Source: Mycogone perniciosa (lineage: Eukaryota; Ascomycota; Sordariomycetes; Hypocreales; Hypocreaceae). From it: a stretch of 64,000 nt of DNA. Within the stretch, counting starts at the first letter, position 1. Every line of letters begins with the position of its first letter. The stretch lies in contig JAOALB010000076.1 of NCBI GenBank assembly GCA_025331125.1, forward strand, positions 62,001 to 126,000. The letters run 5' to 3'. Shown here piece by piece: positions 34,370-46,037 of this stretch. The position numbers and the translations under genes are program-made. Below the pieces are notes generated by a model that had not been told where the DNA came from, did not search any database, and worked only from the letters and a program-made list of their open reading frames with translations.

Positions 34370-35465
34370 GCTCCGTGTGAGATTGTCAAATACGTGTACA
34401 AAGCTTTTAATACTCATCTATACGCCGGAGGGGGAGACATAGGCCCATCTTGGCTTTGGAAACAAGAACAGATAGGAGCATGAGACGAACCAAAAAAGGA
34501 CGGCGTTCAGGAGGCGCAGGTGGACATGCAGGGTCTTTTTTTTTATGCTGGGCCCTCTTCTTGTAGTTGTCACATTAACTCTCGAGATTTTATTTCATTG
34601 GATGTGATCTAGATGGATTGCCCATGAGAGGAATGCTCAAGGTCGAACCCGTATGAAAGTAAAACAGAATAGCTGTCATCTGAAGGAGACAAAACGGCAA
34701 TTTAGATAAGATGCTGCCTAATCGTTGAGACAGAGTCAGCGCAGCCGTCAATTCTAGTTCTCGATGTATTACTTGACTCCTTGCTAGTTCCACACACCCA
34801 CGATCACAATGATTCCAGATCAAGTTTGCATTGCATATTGATATTCTCAGCCTAGTCTAGTATTGACAACTACCTCTATACAGCATTCGACAATCATAGT
34901 ACAAAAAATATGTCCAGAGGAACTCGTCCGATCCTCCTCTAGAATGTCATAAACCCATTAATCATCAAAGAATACATCTAACTGGGGATCTCCCTGCCCC
35001 AACCCAATTCCATCGAACCAAAGAGAACGAAATGATTTGCTGTATTCCGCTTTTTTTATTCTCTTTTCTAGAGACTCCCCCGTGGCCCGGGGTTCTGATG
35101 TCTTAACTTTTGTGTTCTCCTTTGTTTTCCTGTTAAAACCCATAACTCCAAAATAAAATAAAAACCACAGCGAGGGTGGGATAATGGCACCAGGACCCTC
35201 TAAATGGTCTATGTGAGAAAAGCAATAGAAAAAAAGTTGTTAGCGAAAGATTGAGTCGCACATGTAACTCCAAGAGATGATACATATTCGACAAGGTGAT
35301 CGAACTTTCATACTGATGTGTACACGGAGCCGGATGTACACTATATCCCCGATTCGCTTCTATAATAAAACTGCAAGTTGTACACCGCTCTGAGATGGGA
35401 AGATAAGAGAGTCAAGACATGTCCTATAAGCAAGTGATGGAAATTTCGGTGTGGTAGATGACGTT
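34370..35465. other. Convergent intergenic region
   Basis: About 1.1 kb between the stop codons of pob3 and of the large unknown gene. It probably contains both 3' untranslated regions. No gene recognised and no exact copy of the dispersed 9-mer. Confidence 0.5.
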
Positions 35466-37961
35466 TTAGATTCGGTCACCGTTGGGCTTGATATAGCTCC
35501 GTGGGAATAGGGCATATTGTCCAACAGGCGGTGCCTGGCTGCTCATGCTGGTCGTTTTGGCGCGCGATCGTCGCTTAACCGCTTCGACAAACTTCATGGA
35601 GGGCGAGATATCATCATACATTATAGACTCGCTAGCATGAGCTTTGTGGTATGAGTGCTTCCTAATTGGGGAGGAAGGGAATGGGATGAGCTCAGGGACC
35701 GTATCTTGAGAGGCGTCATTTTGGACTGTTTCGGTCAGGTGAACTGTGGGAACAGGCTCTGCTTCCTCATTTAAGGATCCCGCCATTTTGTTAAGGGATG
35801 TGCTGCTGGTGGTGTGTCGTGTCTGGAAGGACCAAGCTGAAATGCCGGAAATATGGCGGTCGCCAGTTGAGTCAGACCGGGACGCAGTTGAGTTTGTCCC
35901 TGTAGTCGACGTGCTGGATCGCTGCTGGAGCCATGAAATTGGGTTGACAACTTCATCATAACTCGCCTGGTGGTGAGCCATGAGCTCGTCATCCTCAGGA
36001 TACTCGTGTCTGCCTCCCTCTGCTAAAAGCAATTGATGGTGAAAGTCACCTGGGATGAGCAAAGATGGCGATAGCGTGAAGCCATGAGACTCCTTGAAGC
36101 TCGAGGCATGCGAAGCGCGGAGGAGTCTCTTGTCCACGAGGGGGAGAGAGAAATTGCTACCCGCGAGCGGGTTGGACGTCGGCGTAATTGCCTCATGGGT
36201 AGTAGCCGTCGAGTTTCGACTGCCAGGAATCAAACTCGGCACATCAAACCTGGATACTGGAAGCATGCCAGGAGACGACTCGGCTGTCCCAATAGGAACC
36301 TGAAGCTCATTAGCTGCGAAGGCAATGTCCACTGGTAGTGTATCGCCGTCTCGAGCAGTATCCAGAGAGCAACGGTCCCACTGGTAGTCGCACGTGGCTT
36401 CCGCTTCATGCTCATAGCAGTAGTCAATGTCATCCTCCCAGCTCTCCCTTATGACACCAAAGTAAGAAGCATGGCTCTCTTCCAATCTTTCCACGACCAC
36501 TTGTTGCGCGGCCGTAATATCAAAGTAGCCAAGAGTCTCCGAAGCACCACTAATTGGGCGCTGCACTTTGGCCAGTGAGCGCAACATGGGGACGGACTGA
36601 CTTGGCCGGAGGGATGCGTTGCTCGCGAGGCTCAATCGAGAGCGCCGAACTATACTCGATTGCTCCTCCTCTTCTGGCACGTCTGGAAGAGGAGTCTCAT
36701 AAGAAATGGCAGGACTCGCGAGCGGCCAAGCTAGGTCATTAGATGGCGGCTGGACTGGGGATTTCATGCTGCCATCAATATTGAAATCATCGTGTTTCGT
36801 TGGGGTTGAAGGCCGAGCGAACGTGGGGGGCAGGTGCTCCAAGGAAGTAGTAGGACTGTAAGGACTAGGTCGCCAAAAACCTCCGCTCGTCTTCGGTCGC
36901 TCTTGGGCGGCAAATGTGAAATGTTCGATTCCATCATGATAGAGCCCTTGACGACTAGAGACTCGAGGAGGCGGAATGGGAGAGAAAGATTGGAATTGGA
37001 TTTGGTGAGTTGGGGATCTCGGCGGCCTGGGAGGCGATGACACGGACTGATGTCCCCGTAGTTGGTCTTGTGATCGAATGCGCCTCATCAATCGTTGAGG
37101 TCCGGAAACCGTAGCGGCGTGGCGTGGTACAAATGCAGGTCGGGTGTTGGCCTCGGAGTGGGTTGAAAAATCCCGAGTCTCTGGACCATTGATGGTACTG
37201 GGTGGAATGACCGGGCTTGGGCCAGTGGCACGCATGGTCAATAGATCCGGTCCTTGTTGATTGACAAGTTGTTGAACTGCCGGGACACTCTCGCGGTCTG
37301 TATGTGTGACATGCTGGAAATTGTACGGGCCTGAGATCTGAACTTTCCTCCGAGAGATATCGTCACGAGAGCCTTTTCGTCGAGAGAAAAGGGAGGGCAT
37401 GAAAGATTCCTTAGGACCAGCCACCAGGGTATTGTCTGCGGGAGAGTCTGAAGAATTCAGAGAACTGGCAGACGAGCTATTGGCACTGCTCTCACGCTTT
37501 GATTTCCGTCGTCGATGAAACATGTTTTTCCCAAACCCGTATACGCCCTCGGGGGCGTTGCTGTCTGTGGATCGGATTGAGGATTGTCGTGCCAGGGAGA
37601 AGTTATCAAAGGCCTGCTCTAATCCAGAAAAGTCACTGTTGAGTGATGTGAGAGACGAGGACGTCGATGCGCCGACGCGATGACCACTTTGGCGTCTCAG
37701 GTGAGATGCTCGCTTCATTTGCTTGCTTAATTGTCGTAATTTCGCTGGAGATGGTGGCCGGTCCACGGCCGGCTCGAAAAAGTCGGGTATGCTCATGTTG
37801 GGCGAGATTTCGCTACCATATGACTGGCTGGGTTTGCGAGAGGAAGAAGTCGTCGAGGGTCTGGGTTTGGAAGAAGTAGAGGATTTAGGGAGTGCCTTTG
37901 ACTGAATACTAATGGGCGGCGTCTGGCCAGCATAGATAGCCAGAGGGTTGGTGGACCACAT
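35466..37961 (-). CDS. Large Ser/Pro-rich protein of unknown function
   Basis: Intronless gene for 831 aa that I cannot assign. Most of it is disordered and rich in Ser, Pro and Arg, with basic phosphorylation-like sites (LRRQSGHR, RRKSKRESS, SRRKGSRDD). A more ordered block lies at about residues 475-535: FDITAAQQVVVERLEE, then a Trp/Asp/Tyr/Cys-rich stretch (SWEDDIDYCYEHEAEA, CDYQWDRC), which looks conserved and might be a binding domain. The C-terminal segment (about 765-831, MKFVEAVKRRSRAKT to YALFPRSYIKPNGD) also looks ordered. No signal peptide or membrane span. The upstream side faces an 8-kb region without genes. Confidence 0.75.
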   Translation of the reverse strand: MWSTNPLAIYAGQTPPISIQSKALPKSSTSSKPRPSTTSSSRKPSQSYGSEISPNMSIPDFFEPAVDRPPSPAKLRQLSKQMKRASHLRRQSGHRVGASTSSSLTSLNSDFSGLEQAFDNFSLARQSSIRSTDSNAPEGVYGFGKNMFHRRRKSKRESSANSSSASSLNSSDSPADNTLVAGPKESFMPSLFSRRKGSRDDISRRKVQISGPYNFQHVTHTDRESVPAVQQLVNQQGPDLLTMRATGPSPVIPPSTINGPETRDFSTHSEANTRPAFVPRHAATVSGPQRLMRRIRSQDQLRGHQSVSSPPRPPRSPTHQIQFQSFSPIPPPRVSSRQGLYHDGIEHFTFAAQERPKTSGGFWRPSPYSPTTSLEHLPPTFARPSTPTKHDDFNIDGSMKSPVQPPSNDLAWPLASPAISYETPLPDVPEEEEQSSIVRRSRLSLASNASLRPSQSVPMLRSLAKVQRPISGASETLGYFDITAAQQVVVERLEESHASYFGVIRESWEDDIDYCYEHEAEATCDYQWDRCSLDTARDGDTLPVDIAFAANELQVPIGTAESSPGMLPVSRFDVPSLIPGSRNSTATTHEAITPTSNPLAGSNFSLPLVDKRLLRASHASSFKESHGFTLSPSLLIPGDFHHQLLLAEGGRHEYPEDDELMAHHQASYDEVVNPISWLQQRSSTSTTGTNSTASRSDSTGDRHISGISAWSFQTRHTTSSTSLNKMAGSLNEEAEPVPTVHLTETVQNDASQDTVPELIPFPSSPIRKHSYHKAHASESIMYDDISPSMKFVEAVKRRSRAKTTSMSSQAPPVGQYALFPRSYIKPNGDRI

Positions 37962-39864
37962 GGCTGGTCAGTGCAGAGGCAGAGGGACGACGAGCCGTCC
38001 CCTCTGAGGATCTGCAATGTGATTGATCCAGGGTGAATGGGTCAGAGCAAGAGGAGAAGGCCTGTTCTGTCAGCTCCGCTTATGGGTGTACTTGTAAGGA
38101 TATGTAATAATATAGTGCTTGGAGTCGTAATAGGGGAGAAACCAGGGAATATAATAATAACGGCAATACATAGGTTAAGTAAGCAGGGGCGGAACGTGGA
38201 GTGTGAGAGTCCAGGACGAGGGGAGTAATATTACTATTATACACAGCAGCCTTCCTCACAAAGCGTTCCGTTGGAGAGGTTTGGGTCATTGGCATTGGGG
38301 GCTGCCAATCACCACAGGGGTCAGGTCAGGAGTTCGGACCGGACAACCCTGAAGCCGGACAGTGTCACCAGAGTGGATGGGGCTTAGTGCTGGGGAAGAT
38401 GGCATCCCTGCTGGCTTCAGTTGGCAGGGCTCTTGAACAAAACCCATGGAGGCTTGGCTGCTAGGATATTGCATCGCGTGGGGAACAACTAGGATAGGAG
38501 TTAGGATACCGATTGGGTCGGTGAATGCAGAAGCCCTAGAGGCTATAAGACAGTGCAGGTTTGTACGTACGTGTATGGAGCATTACATGTAGGTCTTGCA
38601 GACAATAAAAGCATGCAGCTTGCACCCGCATCTGCTGTGTGATGGCCTACGACGCAGGAACGCGAATATGCAAGACGAGAAGCTCAGCACATCTGTATGT
38701 ACATAGTATCCTCGTAAACGAGAAGTGCGCCACGCGTCGAGTCAAATGCTCGCACAGGGGCTGACTCGGTCTGTCTAAGTATAGTAATTAAGAGGTTCAA
38801 AGAGAGTCGCTGAGATGATGTCTTAGACAGCGCCGCGTGTCAGAGAGACGGTGTGTCTCATCAACGGTTGATGAGGGCTTTCAAGGCCCCTGGCTGAAAG
38901 ACGGGCGCGACAGAGATCCAAGGTCGATCTGATGGCTTGTTGATGAGGTGAGAAAGAGAGGAGACTGGAAGGGATGGGAGGGAGGGTGGGTGGTCCGGAT
39001 GTACGAGCATGCACGAAGCATGTACTAACATACCTACAGGTACGCATGCGTGTGGCCGACAGTACACACATCCCTGGTGCAGGATGCAGCCCTCTTGATG
39101 TACATGCGAATTTCCATTCTCGTACGGAGTACCTACACAGCCTTCAACGCTTCGACGCGAGGGCCAGGGCTGGGAGACGAGAGGCAGGAAATGGGTCGGA
39201 AAAAAAAACCACTAGGACCAGACTCGTCATAGCAAGGGTTTCTTCTAACCGATTCTCACAGAGGCATGCTACTTGCTGCGAGTACTGTACTACTCGTACA
39301 TCAGCCAGGGATGAGAGCACATTGGCTCTGGGATGAAGCTCCAACCCTCTGAGCAGTTACGCTGTGTAGCGTGCATATATGTAGGTACATGTACGGAGTA
39401 CGAGAGCATCCATACAACAATACATTGCAATGTGCATCAATAGCAGTACTGCTCCATACTGCAAGCCATTGTTGCTGCTGCTGCTGCATCAGGCTCAACA
39501 ATCCAACAAGAAGAGGCCTGCCAGTCGCCATAGACGGCGGTGCCCGATCGCCATCGTCGGCGGCTCGTGGCGTACCTCCACTAGGTCTAGTACTAATCGT
39601 ATGCAGGAACAAAACGACAACGGCTGTCAACCAACGCTTTACCCGTCAATACAGCGTACATTGACCTTGCTGATGGAGGTTCTGTTCATACTAATTAATG
39701 TACATGGTACATCCGTTACCACGAAGGATGTCGAGGGCATACTCGTACGGCTATTACTACAAGTACGCCGCCGATAGCTATTACTCGTACAAGTTCTCCG
39801 AGACAAACATCGGATACTATGGCAGAAGTGGTTGGAACATTCAATACACGCGTCTAGGGCCATA

Positions 39865-39898
39865 GGTACGGAGTACATGCCTACGAGTACTCCGTACC
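39865..39898. repeat. Perfect 12-bp inverted repeat of the dispersed motif
   Basis: GGTACGGAGTAC (39865-39876) and GTACTCCGTACC (39887-39898) are exact reverse complements around a 10-base loop. They could fold as a hairpin in RNA or single-stranded DNA. Confidence 0.9.
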
Positions 39899-40081
39899 TA
39901 CTCGTACACGCGAGAGGGGAAAACTTGCCCGACGGACGCGACAGGGGGGATTACACACCCCATGGGCCACTCTTCTCCACGGCGCGAGCCAAGAGGGAGC
40001 TCCTAGCGGTCCGGCTGCTAGCCAGGAAGCCCGTGAAACGTCAACCAGCCGAGTTTGTACTCGTAGTATGTACTACTACTG

Positions 40082-40129
40082 GTACGGAGTATTAGTATTA
40101 CTATACAAAAGCTACGCCGTACTCCGTAC
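40082..40129. repeat. Inverted pair of the dispersed motif
   Basis: GTACGGAGTA at 40082-40091 and TACTCCGTAC at 40120-40129 are exact reverse complements separated by 28 mostly A+T-rich bases. Confidence 0.85.
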
Positions 40130-43100
40130 AGCTGGAGCTTTGTTGTCGAGGCTGAGATTTGAGTCGCCTTTGCTTCTGTCGATCTTCCGTCTTGAAGAAG
40201 CCCACAAACATATTCCGATACAACAGAGACAATGGGAGGCTGGCTTGTTTACTCTTTCCCGAGGCAATTGCAAACAAGCTCCGTCAACGGACAGTGACCT
40301 CTTTCTTTTCCTCATGATTTCACCCACGCAACATCGACCCATTTTTTGCGTGAGGCTTGGGAGGGAATACCTGGCCTTCCAGAGGGCGGGAACGCAGGGG
40401 GGCCATGAGCTGGGCCTTTTTTTTCAATTCTCCATCAAAACGGGCCCGCTGCCAGGCTCGCTTTTGTGAGAGAAAAAAAACACAAAGGTCCCAGACTGAT
40501 GGATGAGCCTCGTCCGTTCATGTATGAGCATGTATGCACTGCATAAGCATGGAATAACCTGCTACTATCGCTAGCCTTGCATTGACAGGTGCGGTGAAGT
40601 CCGAAGCCCAGTGGAAGAGGAGCTTCAGTATTGTTGCGGGCAACGGGACAGTATCAGAGTAGGAAATCGATACTATTACGTTTACTCTTTCTTACTGTGG
40701 ATAATTGCTTCGGTTCTCATTGACCATATTTGGAACAGTAGCAACTGCGACACTACCACCATATGGTTGTCATGGACAATGCCGTTGTTTCCCATAATTC
40801 GTCATGACTTTTGGAAATAAGAGCTTCCGATAAACTACATATATATGTTTTCTTTCTTGTATCTTACGGAAATAGAGAATCTTCATACTGATATCAGGCT
40901 ATTTATAATTCAACGGGACGCGTGGTTGTCGTGTATCTAAATGGTGTAAATGCCAGTTAAACGCCAAGTACAGGGTAGCCCGAGTAAACTGCTATTGTTA
41001 CTAATACTCCAAGAGCACGCGATATAATCAGTATGTCAAGTAAATCCATTATTCCTGGTCCAATATTGAATACTTTCTTTTTGCTGTCTATACTATTACT
41101 ACGAGTAGTAGTTTGTAATGTTGGTCATTGACGTGCATCAAACATCCGCTGTTTTCGCTATTTTAAGAATTACCAAGTGCTACAAACCTAAGCAACACAT
41201 GTAGAGGCTCATTTTCTTTACGCTGTATCATTGTTGGCTGCATTCAGACAATGCCAATTGTTCTATTCCCGTATTTCTCCATACAGTGCAGCGAGTACCT
41301 ACCACTAAGCAATGGACCATGTAAGAGGCCATTATCGCGCCGCCGTCGTCAGGGTGGAGTTCGTATACCTAGCTAGACGAGGTCTTGTCAAGTCCATCTT
41401 CTCCGCAATTTGCAACGGTTTATCTAGGTTTGTTTCGGAGCACCACATTTTAGTGCTCTGCTAATACTGCATCACTAAGATGTCGGCAGGAATATCCCAG
41501 AGGTTGTTTAACAAACAACTAACGGCACTCAGTCCATACTGGATGGAGCAGGTCCAAAATAGGGCGACCAACAATGCACTGTACCCTACTTTGCAGTTTG
41601 ATAGAGGATCAGCAACACACCGGTGGCTGCAAGCCGCTTGTTGTGGACAGATGCGTCTTGTCGCCCGGCTTGCGGGCATCATCCGTGTTCGAGAAGCTTG
41701 TCAAACCGCAGAGGCACATACCAATGTACTCTTACTACTACTACTAGTACTACTACTACTACTCGTAAGCCGGCAACTCGCAATCGCGATAGCCGCTTCC
41801 GTCATGTAGATTGATTGATTGATTGACTGATTGCCGGTAGCAGAGTAATACTACGGAGTAGTGCCTCCATTCCATACGAGTTCTATGGAGCCTGTAGGAC
41901 ACTACGAGAGCACCTAGTAATAGAGCTATGGACTCTTGCAGAAAAGCGACGGCATTCCGTCTTCGGCTGCAACAAGGTCCGTGTTTCTCGCGCGAGGCAA
42001 GGATAGGCTCCATACGGATTGTCCCGCGGATGGCTCGTACAGTCAGCTCTTTGATCTTCCCCCTTGCCATGGCACAGGCTCCAATGTCCTGCGTGTGCAG
42101 AGCAGCAGCAACCCGCTGCTATTGCTTCATGGTCCTTGTTATTTGCTATTTCCGTAATCACCAAGTAGGCAGGCAGGTAGGTTCCTTTACCATGGATAGG
42201 TAGATGGTGATCCAGTGCCTTGGGACGAAGAGGCCCCAGCTTTGGGCGGAGCGAACATACGAATAGCTGTGGTTCGTCTGATGCATACCACTGTACTATA
42301 CTCCGTACATACTACCAATGCCCTGTGCTCGCTTGTGTGTATGTATATTATTCGGTCCACTGTCGGAGGTCGGAGAGCCATTGACTCTTGAGAACATTCT
42401 AAGTGTTGGCTGCGCAGAGTCCAAACCCGCTCCTCGGCGGCCGACGAGAAATGGCTAGTGAGACAGACAAAGGACTTTAGCATCTCACTACTCGTACTTC
42501 TTTTTTTCCGGCACGGAGTACGGAGCAAAGCGAGTCGAGATCGACGGTCTCCTCAGCGTGCCGCGTCCATCGGGCCGCGGGACTATATTCTTACATTCCT
42601 ACTCCTACGACCAACACATAATCTACGAGTCCAGTCGAGCTCTCCGCGCCCGTCTCTTCTTTGGGTCTTGCCCGAGTAGTACTACACTGACTTACCATGC
42701 TAGATACTTGTAAATCCAGGAACGCGTTGGTTTCCCGCATCGCGAATCTCCACTGAGGAGACACTGATTGGGGCAGCGCAAGGCGCGGCTGAGCATCCGT
42801 GCATGTCGATGAAGGTAAGAAGCACGAGAAAGGGGCTGGTGGCGCTGCAGAGAGCCCAGAGAGGAGGAGGGGAGTCAAGGCAAGCAGGCTGGCCCTGTCC
42901 CATCACATTTGATCGATCCCAGTCTATTACCAGGGCGAGAGAGTCGTTTGCCCGCTTTTGGCCTTGGTTCTCAAAGAGGGAAAATGTCGCTGCATCCCTC
43001 CCCACTTCGGCCAGCCCAGTAAGCCGGAGCTTATGAGCTTTTTTCTTTCTTTCTCGGAGTGTCTGAGACGTTGGTTGCCTGGGTCTTGAAGACTTGCAGA

Positions 43101-43744
43101 AGCCGTAGAAGGTTCCATTTCCTGGCCCGTTAACACGGAGTACTAGTAGCACTACTACTATTGTTTGACTGTCCTTTTCTGGCGCCATTTGACACATTGG
43201 GTATTTCATCCACTAGCGCCGTCGTCACCATCTTTTGCGGCTATTCCCTAATAGTCCGTCTCACCAGTGAGCGAGAAGAAGCAGCTCTCAGCTATGAGCT
43301 ATTATTATAGCGTATTACCTATATGTCGTCGTATTTATGTGCCTGCGTGGCGATGGGAATGGAAACATGGCTGAACCACCAGTCGAAACAAAACATTCTT
43401 TCTTTTGATGAGAAACGTTTCGAAAGGAAACACAGAGCACGCGCCCAATAGCATCAATGGCTGGGAGCTCGAGGCTCAGCCAACCGGGTAATTTTTGCGG
43501 GAAAACAAAACAAAAAAGCTCACCAACCCCTCCCCTCTCTTCTTCAGTCCTGCGGGTTACACGTTACACCAGGCTTGAAGAATCTCAGAGTGACACCCGG
43601 CTCGCTCCACGGCCAACACTCGGTCAGAAAGCTGCTGTGAGGAGAGGAGGGGGTGGGCAACAAGGGCCTTCAGTTGGAGAACCGACCGCTTGGAAACCGT
43701 AGACAAGGGGCCACCATCGGTAAAGCCATGTTCAACTTTGTGGC

Positions 43745-43766
43745 ACTCCGTACGGAGTACGGAGTA
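43745..43766. repeat. 14-bp palindrome fused to a tandem motif copy
   Basis: ACTCCGTACGGAGT (43745-43758) is a perfect palindrome. It runs directly into two overlapping TACGGAGTA copies at 43751-43759 and 43758-43766. Confidence 0.9.
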
Positions 43767-46037
43767 GTGTTAGCAGTATTACTCTTCGTACATATCTAGT
43801 CCAGCAGTGGTACCGAGAAGTCAAAGTTCCTGGGGGAAAGGCATGGTATCAAATCCATCGCCCATTCAAAAATCCCAACGGGGAGGATCCTGGAGAATGA
43901 TGCCCCCTCCCCCCCCCCCAACTAGCAAACAATACTGGGCTTGGGATCCCCATCATCTCACGAATCACGTCTGGGAATCGGTCGTTCGGAATAATAACTG
44001 CAAAAGGATGGTGTGTCGGACGTTGGTGGTGGTCGGCTTTGCTCGCCAATCGCCTCATTCCGTCACTATTTCTCAACAATACACTGTACGAAGTACGGAG
44101 TAGAACAAACATGTTTGCACACTATTACTCCGTACCTTCGGATGATGTTATTTAGCCGCACGGGGAAGCTACTTAGCATTCCGCTGGCTGTCACTGAGGA
44201 AAATGGCGTCGATGTTTTCTCGTATATGGTGGGCACAGGGTAACTTCTACGTAAGTTATGCTCAACTCGAAGAAAACGCATGGGAATGGTTGGCTGAATT
44301 CGCCGCAGTCCGAATAAGCCACCTTTGTGCTACGTCGTAAATACATGCCAATGGGACAACGAGTGAAACACATGTGACTATATGTACTCGTAGGGGCTTT
44401 TATTGCTACCCAATCGGCATCAAGGTATTTCCCGTCAAGTCGGAAGGCTGCCGGTAGACGAAACGCCCAAGTTCGTCATTTCCTACCAACCAATCATCGG
44501 GATTGGAGTTTTGCTTCTCTCAACTACCTGTACACACTGGCCGTGGTTCAATGCATCTACCCACCCGAAAGGCCAAGCCAGTCGGTGTGATAAAGCAAAA
44601 AGGCTGCCTCTCTAGCTGTGTTACATGATTCAACTTACATCCTCGAGCGCGCGCACACACCTATCGGATGAGGTATCGCTGAATGAGGCGTCTTGGAAGT
44701 ACAACGCCCGAACCCGAACCCATACTTCTCTCTTGACCCCTTTGACATATCACTAATATCTCCGATACGTAGCTATCCATGCACTGGAAGGGGAAATGTG
44801 TCGTTGTCCCAAGACAGCGTGCGTGCGCCAACATGCGGCCTGAAGCCACGGCATTATTGATACCTGTGCCCCTTCTTGACTCGGATCCGGATCGAACTTG
44901 GGCCTCAACTTAGCACGACTCTCGAGTGAACAGCGGCATCTGCCGTGTATCCTTATAGTGTAGCCCGGTGTTGTCCTAGCACACATAGATAGATGAGCCA
45001 TTGGGTACCAAGGATATTTATTACCAATAGTATCGAATGGGATGATGTGTAGTTTTTTCCCTGTGTAGTTTTTGTCCATGTTCACACCAGTTCGTCTGAT
45101 GTTATGACCTCAGACAAGAGCAACAAGAGCTGAGCCATGGCATACCCTTTTGAGACCGGGATAAAAAATATTGACCAGAAAAGCGAAACTGTGGCTAAAC
45201 ATTGGCTCGCAAGACGCTTCGTAACCGGTCTAGAGCCTCAACGCCTCATTGAAAACAAAGAGCTGAACTGACATACACACGCGCGCGCGCAGACACACGA
45301 AATCCTCGCTCTTCAGTCTCCACAGTGACCGTAATTTCTATCCCAATATGGTCGCCCATTGCAACATGCACGATGTGCATTAACGGTAGTATCCCCATCG
45401 GCCCGCTGTTATGCATCGTGCCCCCCTTTGATTTGTGACGTCTCACATTCTTCCATCAAACCCGCGGCATACATGTAGGACTACTCCCTGCCCCCTGCTG
45501 AAATTTCGTTGGGATCAAACGCAGGCTGGCGGGATGGATTTACCACCTCCCACCTGAGATTGGTCATTCGGGATATGCATGTTATCAGATCATGCATGCA
45601 GTATTATTGGCGACAGACACATGCCATCAGTCCGGCCTCTGACTTGGAAGATGCATGCAAACAAGCAGACATATCATGCTCCCTGTGCCTGCGCATTTTT
45701 GGATACATAGACGGTAATACAAAGCAAAACATATTTGAAGGTGGTAGGTACACAGAATCCACGCCCGTATGTGGTATCTTTAGGATGCTAATTAGAGTGG
45801 GCAAAAGCCTGTCTAGACATAGCCAAGACTCGCATTCGGAGTTGAAGGAGGAAAGAGAAAAGATAGACAAAGAAATCCAACCCAGAACCTTGATCTAGGC
45901 TCTGCCACACCCCATGCCAAACGCCAACAGAATGAATGTCCCTCCCAAATGCTAAAATTAGAGTGACGCGAGTGTGACATATGTAATAAATCACCTCGGA
46001 TAGGTTTGTGGGCAGTAGACGATGGATATTACGGGCT

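Larger units (their letters stand above)
37962..46037. other. 8-kb gene desert
   Basis: No gene recognised on either strand between the start of the unknown Ser/Pro-rich gene and the stop of the NIPA transporter. Open frames reach 169 codons (43209-42700, minus) but show no motifs or splice continuation. Exact dispersed 9-mer copies start at 39123, 39392, 39867, 39888, 40083, 40120, 41852, 42299, 43751, 43758, 44094 and 44126. Variant words (TACTCGTAC, GTACGAAGTAC, CACGGAGTA) lie between them. Simple repeats include TAC units (41733-41763), GCTGCTGCTGC (about 39473) and CACACGCGCGCGCG (about 45277). The region could be an enlarged upstream region of the minus-strand gene, a site of non-coding RNA, or decayed mobile DNA. 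Confidence 0.55.

Noticed and set aside
34636..34660. Minus-strand GGGTTCGACC resembling a tRNA B box
   Set aside because: The loop is not followed by the pairing CC stem, and no cloverleaf can be drawn.
42700..43209. Minus-strand open frame of 169 codons in the gene desert
   Set aside because: No signal peptide, domain, codon pattern or splice continuation; length is within chance for this much non-coding sequence.
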